A stretch of DNA of 64,000 nt from Turnera subulata (GCA_028386065.3 JAKUCV010007755.1:248001-312000); one strand, 5' to 3'. Counted from the first letter of the stretch, positions 26,901 through 39,188 are shown. A program made the numbers and translations. Notes: generated by a model from the sequence alone, not told the origin.

Positions 26901-28865
26901 ACTTCTCCAGTCCGATGGATGGGTGTAATTCCATGAAACAGTTAGCATGGTGCCATGCCAACCCCTTAGCTCCTTTTCCCTCAGGCTTAGAGGATATTCG
27001 AACCTATTTACATTTAAGAAGGAGAAAATGTAAGCAGACCATAAGGGCCAGCTATATTCACATGATATGATCAGAAAAGGAAAAGTTTGGAAGATCAAAA
27101 GGTCATAAGCAAGTTTAAAATACATTACACAGTGATAACAAAGAAATACAGTTGAGGCATGCAGGCACAAGAATGCTCTAAAGATGCTATTCAAGCATTG
27201 TGAATTGTATTATAGTACTCCAACATCAGAATTATCATGGCCACCAGGAATTTTAAGAACTCTTATTGTCTAACTGCTCTTCTATTCCTTCGTTCTAGCT
27301 CTTAGAATTCTCTCGTTATCCAATAAAAATAATCTGCAGACGAGTGGGAACCATGACAGAATTCATATCCCAAACAAGAGGTAAATATTTCCATCTCATG
27401 TTTCAAGAAAGAATCAGAAAAGAAATTTTAGGCAAATATTAATTCTTTTCCTAGCGGATGGGACTAAATTTTGGTACTGAAAACAGAGGAGAATGAGGTA
27501 GAGGGCACTTCACCAGTTGTTCCTTATTACAGAGAACAGAGACACCGACACTACCATACTGTGGAAATCAAGAGTACTGCAATATGTTGCTCTAAAGCAA
27601 CTGGAAGCAAACATCTCAAAATTAACCCCAATTATAAAACAACAAAAGATATCAGTATTTCAAATGTACTATGGCCCCAATGATGAAGCCTGAGAAAAAA
27701 AAACCCGCATCCAGTTCTCCATTACCCTTCAATATCCGGTGTTTCTTTATATAGTTAACCAACTGCCCACAGAGCCCAATATCATTTCTCCTTTCAGGGA
27801 ACCTAGAAATCGTGGATTTAAGTGCAGGTGGGTGCGATAGTTTATACATCTGGGTTTTTGAAGCAGAACTACAATCAAATCCAACTAAGAAAACAATAAC
27901 ACTGAAAGCAAACCTATGTCGAGAAACATGAATAGTCACCTCTCCTTTCATAATTTTCTGTCCACAGCACTTGCAAGCGGCACGAGAAGATTGAGAAGCC
28001 TCAATACCATAGTCCATGGCACTAGCACTACTAACAGCAGAGTTCTCACATGGAGAGGCAGCACTGCCCTCGACATATTTTCTAATCTTCTGCTGGTCTT
28101 CCCACCGGAGCGACTCAATGCCTTCAACATCATCAACACTGATACCACAATAGAGAAACACAATTGTGGTTAGAACCATCCAGGTTTATTTTTTCCAGAG
28201 AACAGTGATATACAGCAGTAGAAACACTCACGCTTTAATCTGTTTGGCTTTCTTGAGTATGCAACTGGCATGGTTCCACATCTATATGGAAACAACAGCA
28301 CGTTAGTCTTGTATTCTTTTTCTTTATTTAGTTCTTGTACATTGATGCATGACAAATAATACACTAAATCAAGCTAAGCAATCATATCATAACAGAAAAT
28401 GCGAACTGAAACGATAAAGAGCACTCCCTTGCTTGGTGGTAAATGCAATGTGAGCAGAAAAGAACGAACAATTTTTTGAGCCATAAATACAACCAGAAGT
28501 GGAAATGAAAAAGAAATTTCAAGAGAGAAAAAAGAAAACAAATCCCGAGGAGAGAACAAAAACAGAGAAATGAAGAGTTCTTCGTCGACTAACCAAAAGG
28601 AGAAACCAAAACGACAGAAAGAAATGAAGAGCATGGGCAGGAAGTATTAGGTCATTAGACATGCAAAACCCCAGGAGACAAAGAAGAAGAAGAAGGAGGA
28701 GAGTAGAGTAGAGTAGAGTACAGGCATGAGGCCGTCGAATTGTTTGGCCTGGACCATTTTACCGAGCCTGAAAACCTCCTTGTCGATGGGGTTCTTGCAC
28801 GTCTTGCACGACGATCGTCCCGACTTGGCGTACTCCGCCTTCCACGGCTTCCCCGGCGTCGCCAT
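20987..28865 (-). CDS. PARP1: Poly(ADP-ribose) polymerase 1, zinc-finger type
   Basis: This nuclear enzyme senses DNA breaks and transfers ADP-ribose from NAD+ to proteins. I read 20 exons, 5' to 3': 28722-28865, 28232-28281, 27940-28138, 26817-27003, 26402-26714, 25743-25938, 25501-25665, 25160-25220, 24989-25049, 24659-24910, 23864-24101, 23633-23745, 23458-23534, 23125-23285, 22521-22712, 22295-22403, 22096-22178, 21764-21901, 21461-21643, 20987-21037. All phases join, giving 990 aa against about 983 in Arabidopsis. Domains: Zn1 (C20, C23, H52, C55), Zn2 (C120, C123, H150, C153), PADR1/Zn3 (C310, C313, C326, C336), BRCT (about 400-500), WGR (564-566 within the domain), regulatory helices (about 650-790) and the catalytic domain with H839, Y873 and E966, the H-Y-E triad. 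The last exon codes only 16 residues, ending in RRFH-like basic sequence. The donor after exon 17 (GTTCTC) is weak. The gene looks intact and functional. Confidence 0.95.
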
Positions 28866-28945
28866 TTCGCTTAATTTCTCTCACACTCTCTCTCTCTCTG
28901 CTGTTGCGGTGTTCGTGTCACTGTGGTTATGGCCTATGGGGTTTT

Positions 28946-28957
28946 TATATATATATA
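28946..28957 (-). promoter_or_regulatory. Probable TATA box of PARP1
   Basis: On the minus strand this reads as a TATATATATATA run followed by A5, about 85 bp before the PARP1 ATG. A GA/CT-rich tract lies between it and the ATG (28876-28899), typical of a plant 5' UTR. Confidence 0.5.
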
Positions 28958-29765
28958 CGTACTCGAGGGAGAGACTGACTATGGATTTTCGTTTATATAC
29001 GGTATAATAATAATGTGGGATTTGACCCTTTTTTTCTTTTTAAGTTTAGGTCATGGAAGCCTTTTTGGAATCGTTCTCTCTTCGGCCTCTTCTTCCCTCT
29101 TCATCGGTGGAATATTTTCCTTCGGAAGCTTTTCGGTTGAATGGCGTTTCTGATACGCCTCATTCATTTTATATTAGGATTAAAGCGTTTTTTTTTGTCC
29201 CTGTGTTGACCCTTAAAGTTAGAATTCATCCTCATGTAGGATTTTGGCATCTTTTCATCCTTCCGTTCACCCCTTTTGGTCAATTTCGGTTGCTCCGGTC
29301 AAAATCCGGCTAAAGCTACTGACGTGGCAAGTTTTCCGGTGCCACGTCAGTTTTGTGGGTCCCAACTGTCAGGGTTATCCCCAAAACCAAATCAGTTCCA
29401 CCCGACCCCGTTTCTTCCAACCGGTTAACCCGACAAAAATGTCCCAGCCCACATTTTTTTAACTTTTTAGTTAAAATGCCCAAATTATAATCTTTATTCT
29501 TAAATTAATTTTTTTAATTAAATTTTCACACATCCTAATTTTTTGCAGCCTCAGAATGTTTTCCCAAATATAACTTTTTTAACACTTCATAATTTGTTTA
29601 TCTATTACGCAAATTAAATTAAAAAACTGCTTACAAAAGAGAAAAAATAATAAACTAGGATGTTTCTATTAGTCATTTACATCACAAACCATTCCAATCA
29701 ACTTAATCAACAATGGTTTGGTTTCATGTTAATAAAAAAGAAAAGAATAATCCCTCCCCTTAAAA
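28958..29765. other. Upstream region of PARP1, with a palindrome
   Basis: No gene was recognised. A 12-bp perfect inverted repeat (ACTGACGTGGCA, 29318-29329, and its complement at 29340-29351) encloses a 10-nt loop. Each arm carries TGACGTGG, an ACGT-core bZIP-type site. The surrounding sequence may be an old repeat. Confidence 0.45.
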
Positions 29766-30793
29766 TTATAGTCCCTGCAACAACCAACAATTCTTGAGCT
29801 GAGATCTGGCAGTCTCCCCGAAGCTCTTGACCTCATCAGACAAAAATGGGTGCAGCCCAAACCCAACCCACCACCGCCGCTGCTGGTCTTCAACAAGTAG
29901 CAAATCGGCCCGCAATCCACCCCTCTACCTTGCACCACAATCCCTCACGCCCTCGTCACATCATCCTCGCCGCCGGCGACATTGTCCTCCTCCAGCCTCT
30001 CAACGAAGATCACCCCTTCTGGCAACCGAGCCTCCCTCTTCTGCCACCTCTCAATCGTCGTCGGCCAATCCTCCTCCTCCACCGCCCTCTCCGTCTCCAA
30101 CTTGGGCCTTCGACCCTGATCCTCCCCGTTGCTGTACACCTGGACCAACAAAGGCGCCTCCTTTAGGTTCTTGACAATGTCCCCCACCGAATCCCTCATC
30201 CACTGGTCCATCCTCTCGTACACAACAGCCTCTGCCTCCGTCCTTTTTCCCTCCTCCTCCTTCACCACCATCTCCCTCTTTGCCACCTCTCCGCCGCTTT
30301 CACTCCTCCGTGCTGCAACAGTCGCCGCCGTCGGTGGTTTCCTTTTTTCCTCTTCCTCGTTCTCTTTCCTTGTTGGTCTCCTGAGTTCTTTGTCTAATCG
30401 GGTTGTTCTGCGTGTTGGTTGTTCGTGTTGTGTGTTTTGTTGACGGTGGTGTCGGGTTCGGTGCTTGGAGGCCAGGTTAGGGCGGCTGATGGGTGTCTCG
30501 GTGGATTTTGGGTCTGATGGCTGCGGATGGTGGCTGTGTGTTGGGTTGTTGATGGTGGTGGCCAATTGGAGGAGCAAGGTGCCCAATCGGAAGAGCAGGG
30601 CGTGCTTTGTGGCTCGTTGCTCTCGCTCCCGCTCCAGATTCGTCTTCCACGGCGAGTTTGAGCGGTGGCGGCGGTATGTGCTCCGGCCGATGCGGGTAGT
30701 CCTCGTGGCAGCGGCGGCGGCCCTTGGCGGTTGCTCCAGCCATTGGCATTTTTCTTTCTCTTTCTCTTTGAAAGAGATGGACAGAAAAAACAA
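29766..30793 (-). pseudogene. Pseudogene of a plant protein of unknown function
   Basis: An open frame from 30793 down to a TGA at 29945-29947 codes 282 aa. Its C-terminal half carries YERMDQWMRDSVGDIVKNLK, an EAPLLVQVYS segment, a WPTTIERWQKREA segment and PEGVIFVE. Past the TGA the same frame continues with VVQGRGVDCG, CYLLKTS and LGCTHFCLM. A one-base shift then restores a frame ending in SQLKNCWLLQ before TAA at 29766-29768. From memory this order matches a conserved plant family of unknown function in which the TGA position is a tryptophan. A nonsense change (TGG to TGA) plus a frameshift therefore indicate a pseudogene. The basic, proline-rich N-terminal 130 codons may not be genuine. 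No intron is visible. Confidence 0.6.
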
Positions 30794-31120
30794 TTAGATC
30801 CCATGAATATTTAAATAATAAAGTATAATATAAATTAAATTCTGATTAATATAAATTAATTAAATTTAGATTAACAATAAAGTAAAGCATACCATTAATA
30901 AGATCAATTTAGATTATATTTTATTATTTTAGAATTAGAATTATTCCAATTATCATCACATTGTCAAAATACTAGTTATAATTTAAAAAATCACCTATTA
31001 TGGTGCTTGAGTATGTCATGGCCAATTTGGCAAAATGTTCCGTATAATTATCTTGCAAAACTAGTAGAAATTAGCCTTGGCACAATATTTATAAATATGC
31101 CTTTTTTATGTAATTTTATT
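30794..31120. other. AT-rich spacer, no gene
   Basis: The stretch is very AT-rich and lies between the pseudogene and the retroelement-like region. I see nothing else in it. Confidence 0.5.
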
Positions 31121-33260
31121 TCGGGCAGGGGAATACTCACGAGGTATCTTCCCCGATGGAAAATATAAGTTAGTAGGTCTAGGAAAATTCTTTAAAAGGT
31201 CCATAAAGAAAAGGCAGCTTAGGTTCAGCGAGGATCCCAATGAGAAACCGATGGGTACTCAAAGTGGATACTGAAAGATTCTCAACAAAATCATTTGTCA
31301 CCAAAATGTATACATCAAAAGGCAAAACAGGGACTAAAACTAAGAAACTTCAATAGAGATTCTGATACGCAGGTTCTCTCCAATAATACCGTTGAAAATG
31401 AGGAAAGGTCCTAAAGAGTTCAACAAAGAAGAGTACTTGGAAATACAAATCTCAACTGGAGGTCCTGAAATTGGTCTCAGCCAAAGGTCCTGGAATAGTT
31501 GCATGTCAAATGTCCAGGTTTTAGGGTGGGAGCCTCTGAAAGAAATAGCTCATGGAAAACTTCTAAGGGAGCACCATGCATCTAACGAAGTATACGACAA
31601 TGACATTTTAGGTTCATGTAGATGGAGCAATAACTTCGAATGGATCCTGAGCCGTGATGAAGGACCAGAATAGGTCCTGAAGATCCTATGTGAACCTCAT
31701 GATTCATCAATGACCCATTAGCAAGTCCTATCGGAATAGCAGGTCCTGCAGTAAAAGGGCCAAATTTGTCGAACTTCAGGCCCGTGAACAAAATCACACT
31801 CATGCCATCATTAAGGTTCTGATGCTCGAGAAATGAACAGATCCTAAAGCTTCCGAGAAAGCAAAAACACTTAGTAATAGATGCTGCCAATGTGATAGGT
31901 CCTCAAACCCGGCCCAGAACTCGTGGAGGCCCTCATGCATTGAGTGGACCTGGCCAGGGCCATAAAAATTAAAATGTATGTGTATGTCTTATATAAACAG
32001 GTTAATAGGTCTGAAAATTTTACAGATGCTTGGGAACAAATAAATATGGTGCTTTTGGAGATGCTTATAAAAAAATAGGTCCGAAAAACAGGATCTACAA
32101 AGTCACCAACAATTAAAAGTAAAAAATCGGACCAAGAAGCCCACGCGTGAGGACCAAAACTGCCAGATCTATCGGGAAAAATATAAATGTTATATATATA
32201 AAAATAAAAATTTTTTAGGTCCTCCTGAAGTTTTCAAGCAGGTTCGCAATTCATAAAATAAAACAGGTTCTTCACTCAGACCAAAAAAAAAAGGGGGGAG
32301 TGAAGAGCATGAGCTCATAAAATTCTCGTTAAGGAAGAACAGGAGTTGATGGGTAATACACACCTACTAACAATCCAACACCAGGTCGTGTTGAATTAAC
32401 AGGCCCCTGAAGGATCCAACAACAGGTCCTATCAAGCCAACATGTTTGCAAAAATAGGCCCTATAAAAGAGTAGACAGGAACTAATCCCATCCAGTGATA
32501 CACAACCAGGGCTCATGAAGTACCTCCTCGATGAGGAATATAAATTATTAGGCCCGGAAAGAATTTTCAAAAGTCCTGAAGGTCCTATGTGAACCAAGAG
32601 CAGGTCCTACAAAAATGACAGGTCCTACAAAATAATACAAAAATGGCAGGTTCTGCAAAAGAACAATCAGAACCAGATCCCGTTTAGCGATCCACAATTC
32701 AGATCCTGTAGGGTCGGCTCAGGTTCGATGAAGATCCTCAGGAAAAACCAATTGATACTTAAAGTGGGAAATAAAAGATTCTCAACAAAGTCATCTATCA
32801 CCAGAATACATACATCAAGAGGTGAAATAGGGATTGAAGCCTAGAAACTTCAATGGAGATTTTAATATGCATGTCCTCTTCAATAATACCGTTGGAAAGG
32901 AGGACAGGTCCTAAAGAGTTCCACAAAAGAGGAACCGAGACTGAAATGTTAAACACTTTGGCGAAATCTCACCAACGATGTACCTACATGTTCCACAAAA
33001 TTCACAGGACAATTACAGTTCAGGTTCGCGCAAATGGACCAATAACTCAAAATAGATCTTGAGGCACGAAGACAAACTAGAACAGGTTCTAAGGATGTCA
33101 TACGAAGGCGGTGTAGATCCTACGAATCTTCTCTCACCACAATTTATATTTTATGGAACTCGAAGAGAGGCTACCGGAATGAATCCAACTACCCACAATT
33201 CATCAATGACCCAACAGGTCCTATCGAAGTAGCAGGTTCTGCAACAAAAGGCCGATCATG
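31121..33260. repeat. About 1.5-kb degenerate tandem duplication
   Basis: The stretch at 31221-31432 is clearly similar to 32721-32936. Shared features include GATTCTCAACAAA, AAACTTCAATRGAGATT, CAATAATACCGTTG and GGTCCTAAAGAGTT. The stretch at 31701-31760 (TTCATCAATGACCC then GTCCTATCG) recurs at 33198-33255. The offset is about 1497-1500 bp in both places. A short block near 31131 also recurs near 32511 and 33290. The region is studded with GGTCCT motifs. Confidence 0.75.
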
Positions 33261-35193
33261 ATGGCGAACCGACTTGTGGTGGTCCTACCCGCCATATGCG
33301 AATGCCTGTGAGATACCTGGGCAAATCTAGAATTTTAGTCATTAGGTCTATGGAAAAATCCTTTGAAAGCCCTTGCTGGAATAGCTGCATGAGGTTCTCT
33401 AGGAAGAGCCTTCCTTCTAGCGCCACAAAGGTGAACAGATTCAAAGAGTTCCTATGGAGGAGTCATATGGCCTAGGATGCTCGAAACAAATGCAAGCAGT
33501 GCTGGTGCACAGCCCCAACAGATGCAAAATGATTCTAGCAAAACATATTCGTATGGCTTAGCGCAAAAAGGGTTCCAGCTTCTAGGTTTCAGATTCTGGA
33601 TTCCAAGATGAACAGGTCCAAAGAACCTTTAAACAAACATTGTTTATGCTCACATTAAACCTCAACAGTTGTTTACGAGGTTCCTACGGAGAACATATAG
33701 GAAATCCAAAGCAAAGAAAGCTAACAAAGAAAGAGGTTTGCGTGATGACGCCAGAACCTCAAGGAGTTTCTGTGGTGGCAACATAAGCCCCATGAAACCA
33801 CGACAAACATAATGAACTATAGGTGAAGCTCCGAGGGAGATAGTTGGTGCAAATGAAGAATGCCTACCAATTTCTAGAAGCTCAAAGAAGCCTCAAGAAA
33901 TTTTAAGGAGTCAATTAACAACGACTGGATATCTTATAAAAGATTATAAGAAACCAGCCGCGGGGGCTGGACATTCAAAGGAAAAGAAGCCATGGTATAC
34001 AAATAGGTATATCCAAAAGAAATTCCTATATGGAGACAGGTATCACAATAAGAGCTTCCACAAAGGAAAAAGATGCCAATTACGCTCTTGAAATGAACAA
34101 ACGATCAAGTCAACAACAGAAGGTGGAGGTTCGCACCAATTAACCCGGTTCAAAGAACAGAACCAATAAAGAAGCTCGTAGAAAGGCACGAAATGATTTG
34201 GAGACCCTCACCATGCCATGCGTCGAGGAAAAGCGGAAAGCAGGTTTCAAAGTACACCTCAAAAGAAGCATGCTTTAGGTAAAGCAACGAAATTTTAGGA
34301 GAGGAGAATCTTCATGAAAAATAAACCAGGTTCCTATCAAAGGCAAAAGAAGATTTTCTTTTTGAAAAATAGAAAGCTTATGAGGAATCTGATATGACGC
34401 AATGACAACAGTAACAGGTCCTCTACGTAGATCTTCGGAAACAGAAGCTGTAACATAAACAGAAACCCGAACAGGTCCACCACGAAGTGAATAACTTAAG
34501 GACCTCACAAGAGGAACAGATGTAAAGAATAATCCTATAAGGGAACCAGAAATCTAAAGAGGCTCTCACAAAAGGTGACCAAACCTTCACAAGGCCTTTA
34601 TTGGGCTGATAGGTACCCCCAAGCAGCTCCTGTAAGCGCACCAACATCCGACGAAGCTCATTATAGGGCACAAAGTATAAAATGGCCCATGTTGGGGGCT
34701 ACTGCTCGAGGCTCCAAAGAGCGCAACATGCTCCAATGAAAGCGAAGCATAAAATAGGCAAGCTCAGACTTAGAGAAATTCTAAGCTTACCTAGGGGACA
34801 GGATCTCTTACAAACTCGCCCGAGTGAGAAAGCTACATTCGGCTCCAAAATACATAGGTTCCCTTCAGGAGCAAGTTGTGCGAGGCTCGATAACAAGGGA
34901 GAGTAAAGGGTAAAAATTGAGCAAGAACACCATAAAATGCATGAGGCTTCGTGGATACCATGAATCGCAAGGCCTCAATGTAGCCAAAAATAGCGAAAAG
35001 GTCCATGAATGCTATAGCACAAATTGGTGGTTTCAGACTCAATTGGAACCAAAAGCTCTCTCGAGTAAACGAGGCCTATCAACTTGCTTAGAGAAGAAAA
35101 TTGCAACAAATCGCAGGTAGACGATGAAGCAACTGCTATCCAAATATAATGCAAAATTCAGACAGATCCTACAACACAAATAGCCTTTTAAGG

Positions 35194-35345
35194 CAAAGGC
35201 CCTCGTGCCCAAAAATTATAATGAGCAAGGCCATGGTACCTTGTACCAATAAGAGCCCCGAAGCTCAAAGGCCCTCGTGCCCAAAAATTATAAGGAGCAA
35301 GGCCTTGGTACCTTGTACCAATAAGAGCTCCGAAGCTCAAAGACC
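35194..35345. repeat. 72-bp tandem repeat, two full units plus a start
   Basis: The motif CAAAGGCCCTCGTGCCC begins units at 35194 and 35266, and a diverged start lies at 35338, so the period is 72 bp. Each unit contains the palindrome GGTACCTTGTACC. It lies inside the retroelement-like region. Confidence 0.85.
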
Positions 35346-37244
35346 CTCACGCCAAAAGCTACAACAAACAGGTCTGCTAAGGCGATATAAACCCGAAAGC
35401 ACAAAAAGGCCAAAAGGTTCTTGAATACCTAAATTCACATCCAGCCCGACCGGGGTATTAAGTACCTGTAAGAGTCACTAGAAGAAGCTTTGAGGCTCCT
35501 AAAGCCCAAATGGAGCCCCTAGGAAAGCTGAGAGGCCGCCGAGCCTAAATCTAGCCCAAAGGTACAGAAGTACCCACAGGTCAAAAAAGCTATGGGCTGT
35601 TGAGCCCAAAAGCTAAAGGTATACCTAAAATAATTAATAAGCTATCTCAAAGGCTGTTTAGCCCCAAAATCAAGGCACATAATGCCCAAAATATTCAAAA
35701 GGGCTTAAGGACCATTGAGTCTAAAAGCTAAAAGCATATGCTACCCAGAGCCTTCGAAAAGCTCAAGGGTTGTTTATCCCGAAGCTAAGGCCCTCGAGCC
35801 CATGTCTTATACAGGAGCCGATGATAGAAGCTCACAAAACCATAACGAAAGGAAGAGTCTCTAGTGCGTAGGAAGCAGAGGCTCACTGCAGCAATTCAAT
35901 ACAAGACCTAGATATAGAGGCTACAGGCAAAGGGAGCCAACAAGTGTCACAATTACTTCAATAGAACTAGCTAAGTGAGGGGCTCGCCCAATTATAATGG
36001 GCAAAACAAGAGGCCCTGATCTCCAAACATAGGATCAAATCACAAAGTTTGCCAAACCGCAGCGAAAGAGGAAAGAGTCCTTGGGACCTACAAATGCTAC
36101 AAACCGGCCCAATACAGGAACCAAAAGCTTAACTACATAAAGGTACCAAAAGCCGAACCTACGAGAACAATACAGGGGGCTGGACTTAGATACCGTGAGG
36201 TCGCCTGAAGGAGCAGAAGATTCGGAAAAGAAAACAACGGTCACAGTCGAAAATCCCACCGATATCCTTGAAAGAGGTCACGTGAAGCTTAGGAATGAAC
36301 AACTCCAAGTGGACCGGGAGCTGGAACCTCCTGCAGAACGTGAGCCTACTGACAAGGTGCAGGTACTGGAGTTGGAAAAAACTAGAACAGGAACCGCAGG
36401 GTCTAAGGGCCCTTAAATTTTCCATATCATTTGTCCAGGACAGAATACACCAAAGTCATAGGCATGCAAATAGAAGTTGGAGGCCCTCAAGCAGGCATAC
36501 GGAAGGCAAGATGAGCCAAACTCACAAATTACAATGAGCCAGAGGTGCTAGGTTCACTATGACATCAAAGAAGGGCTAGACGAGCCAGGTTCTCAAACGA
36601 CAAGCCCATGGCGGAGGTCCTCAGGTCAACAAAAGAACCTATAATGGATATAAGTACCCCAATTCAATCAGGATTATAGGTACCCTGATTAGTCAAATGA
36701 CGAGCGAGGTTCGGAAACCAAAATACATGAAGGACCGAACGAGGTTCCGAAGAATACAAGTTTGTCAAAAACCGAACGCAGGTTGAGGTTCTCAGGTTGG
36801 CTATGAAGCAAGGGATAGAGATACCTACTTCAATAAAAATTATAGGTGCCCTGAATCATCAAAAGTCAAGCATACATAAAAGGTGCACAAGTTCAATATA
36901 AACAATAGATGCTCAAAGCCAGATCCTCTCTACTAGGAAGGACCTCAGGAGCTAAGAGGTATTCCCATTCTCCGACGGGAGGCCGTCGAGGAACTATCAC
37001 ATTCTCCAACTGAGGCTCTGGAGGATCTGAAAACTGCATATTCAGGATCTCAATAAACTCCGATACGCATAAAAGGGGATACACACTGCATTCTTTTTTC
37101 CTTCATCAGGTTTTTATCCCACTGGGTTTTTCCTGATAAGGTTTTTAACGAGACAGTATTTCCAAAGTGTATTCTATTTATGCCGATGTCGCCAGGGTCC
37201 AAATGCCCGTGTTTACAAGCAAGCCCGGCCATTTGGGGGGCTAC

Positions 37245-37505
37245 TGATATATTTACTCTACCCGCCGGTCCCACTACCGGGAGAGCCCGGGGCCGAAGAC
37301 CGAGTCAAAGCCCAACGAGCCCAACGAGCCCAACTCGATCGAGAAGCCCGCCTTCGAGACTCCTGGACTATAAATACCCTAAGCCCGTTTATTCCGTATG
37401 GTGTAATCTAAGATAGCTAGGCTCGGGCACTATTCACGTCCCCTTTTCTCTGTAAATCCCAAGAACATCAATAAAATACATACCCCCTATTTTTAGATTA
37501 CATCA
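37245..37505 (+). repeat. LTR, 261 bp, with TATA box and poly(A) signal
   Basis: The LTR begins TG and ends CA. It follows directly on a polypurine tract. It contains TATAAATA at 37369-37376 and AATAAA at 37470-37475, the expected order of U3 promoter then R/U5. The copia reading frame starts at the very next base, so this LTR marks the right edge of an insertion. The other LTR was not found in the window. Confidence 0.7.
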
Positions 37506-38026
37506 GGTCTTTTATTTGATCCACATAAAGCACAGGCAGATACAGGAAGTATCATGGTGACCAGAAAACAAAATATCGTTGTTGCCTCTTCAAATAATGG
37601 AGAAATTGTGTTCATACATGAAGTTAGCCGAGAATATGCTTGGCTAAGATCGATGATGCAGTATTGTCAAGATTCATATGGATTAGTTAGCGAGGAAGAT
37701 GTTCCAACGACGATTTATGAAGATAATGATAGCTGCATTGCCCAATTGAAGGGAGGATACATCAAGAATCATTCAAGTAACAATCTGGCAGATATATTTA
37801 TAAAATCAGTTCTTACTACAACTTTTGAAGAATTGATGAAGAGGATTGGTTTATGAAGGATTCGAGATATCAAGGGATGCCAAAATCAGGGAGAGTAGAA
37901 TACGCAATGCACTCTTTTTTCCTTCACCAAGTTTTTGTCCCACTGGGTTTTTCTTGGTAAGGTTTTTAACAAGGCAGTACTTCCTAACCCTATTCTATCT
38001 AAGGTGCAATGACATTCAAAGAGGAG
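37506..38026 (+). pseudogene. Ty1/copia RNase H fragment and 3' internal end
   Basis: The frame from 37506 reads a copia RNase H end: FDPHKA, then SREYAWLRSM, TIYEDNDSCIAQLKGGYIK, NNLADIFIKS and EELMKRIGL to 37856. About 25 residues normally found between GYIK and NLAD are missing, so it is internally deleted. The usual copia 3' tail follows, with TTTTTGTCCCACTGGGTTTT and AAGGTTTTTAACAAGGCAG at about 37918-37980. A purine-rich AAAGAGGAG leads into the LTR. The 5' part of the element is not adjacent, because an LTR insertion separates it. Confidence 0.85.
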
Positions 38027-38533
38027 TGTTATAAATAAATTATGGTGAATGTCATTGTTACCATCCAGTAAAACTCATTTTTACCATACCCGAATTTACC
38101 CCTGGTAAATACTTTACCCATACACCAAACTTCTACTTGGAATTATCTCTTTGGCTAATTACCCTCCATAATTCCATTTGTCATAATCCTAATATCATCT
38201 TCCTTTACCTAACATCCCTTTAATTTTATCCTTTTAAATTAATCATACTTATTTGTTTTTATCCTCCCATTTCCAACTATAAATACCCCTTCATTCCTTC
38301 ACTTTCATATACTTACATCCTTCCATAAGATTACTCTCTTCATTTCCATACACATACACCTCTCCTCTCCATCTCCCTTCATCTACATTTTATTAATCTT
38401 CATTATTACTATTACTATCAAAGTTGTATTATTACTATTAATGATGTATTACTTCCATCAAGGTTAAATTATTACCTTGATCAAGCTTGTATCATTCCAT
38501 CAAGAAGTGAATTTCTTCCCCAATTTTATAACA
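38027..38533 (+). repeat. 3' LTR of the copia element, 507 bp
   Basis: The LTR starts TGTTATA and ends TATAACA, so its ends form a perfect 7-bp inverted repeat. It follows the polypurine AAAGAGGAG. It contains a CTATAAATACC TATA box near 38278. The sequence after it (ACTAA) would be the target duplication, but the matching 5' LTR is missing. Confidence 0.75.
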
Positions 38534-39188
38534 ACTAAGCCGTTTTTGGCACTTGGAGCTACGCCTCAACCCGAGTACCATGTAATTTGACCCGCCCGCT
38601 TACTGTTATTGGGTGTTAATTATTGCAGTTTTGCAATTCACCTCTTGTGACCCAAATACAATTTACGGCACGGCAAGAATGTCTTTACTTTGTGGTAGTG
38701 TAAGCACGAAGAGGAGATCAGTTCACATTCATGAACGTTAAATGTTGAATACAAGTCCTACAACCATGAATTAACACATGAAATCTTCGGCCAAGACAAT
38801 TCATGTATATATAAGTATACTTCCTAATCAAGCATTATATGTTTCTAACTGTTTTCCCATATTTTAAGAGCAAAAACGTGCATCCTAACGAATCCCCAGC
38901 AGAGGAAAGGTTCAAAAGATAATCCCAAAGGAACTCCATTCACTCATCTGTCGATCTTGGGTAAAGACAAAACCAATAAGAGTAACATATCTAGAGAAGA
39001 TGACCATCAGTAACAACTCAAATAGGATTATCATCATTGTCACATTGTCATAGCAGCAACCGTCGTTTCAAAGAAAATTTATAAACTAAATATGAAGACA
39101 ACTTTAGAATAGCCTTATTGACTGTCCTATTGCTACTCCACTCTTCGGGACAAAACTGGTGCAAATCCCACCCACAGTTTGCATGATA
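38534..39188. other. Intergenic / DOHH 3' flank
   Basis: No gene was recognised between the copia LTR and the stop codon of DOHH. Confidence 0.5.

Larger units (their letters stand above)
31121..37505 (+). mobile_element. Degenerate Ty3/gypsy (Tat-like) element, non-coding 3' part and LTR
   Basis: There are no protein domains, but the ending is that of an LTR retrotransposon. At 37098-37170 lies the TTTTTATCCCACTGGGTTTT block with AAGGTTTTTAACGAG, which many plant LTR elements carry before the 3' LTR. A polypurine tract TTTGGGGGGCTAC follows (37232-37244), then an LTR (37245-37505). A similar GTTGGGGGCTACTG occurs at 34691-34704. The upstream 6 kb lacks long frames and contains tandem duplications, which fits the long non-coding 3' region described for Tat-lineage elements. 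The lineage call is an inference, and the left boundary is not defined. Confidence 0.5.

Noticed and set aside
29827..30443. Plus-strand Pro/Ser-rich frames
   Set aside because: They are antisense shadows of the minus-strand pseudogene, which carries the recognisable conserved blocks.
30465..30804. Three alternative N-terminal frames for the pseudogene
   Set aside because: All are low-complexity with no clear homology, so I could not choose a true start.
34682..36537. Several 60-90 codon frames in the retroelement-like region
   Set aside because: They are short, overlapping, without domains, and one is made of a 72-bp tandem repeat.
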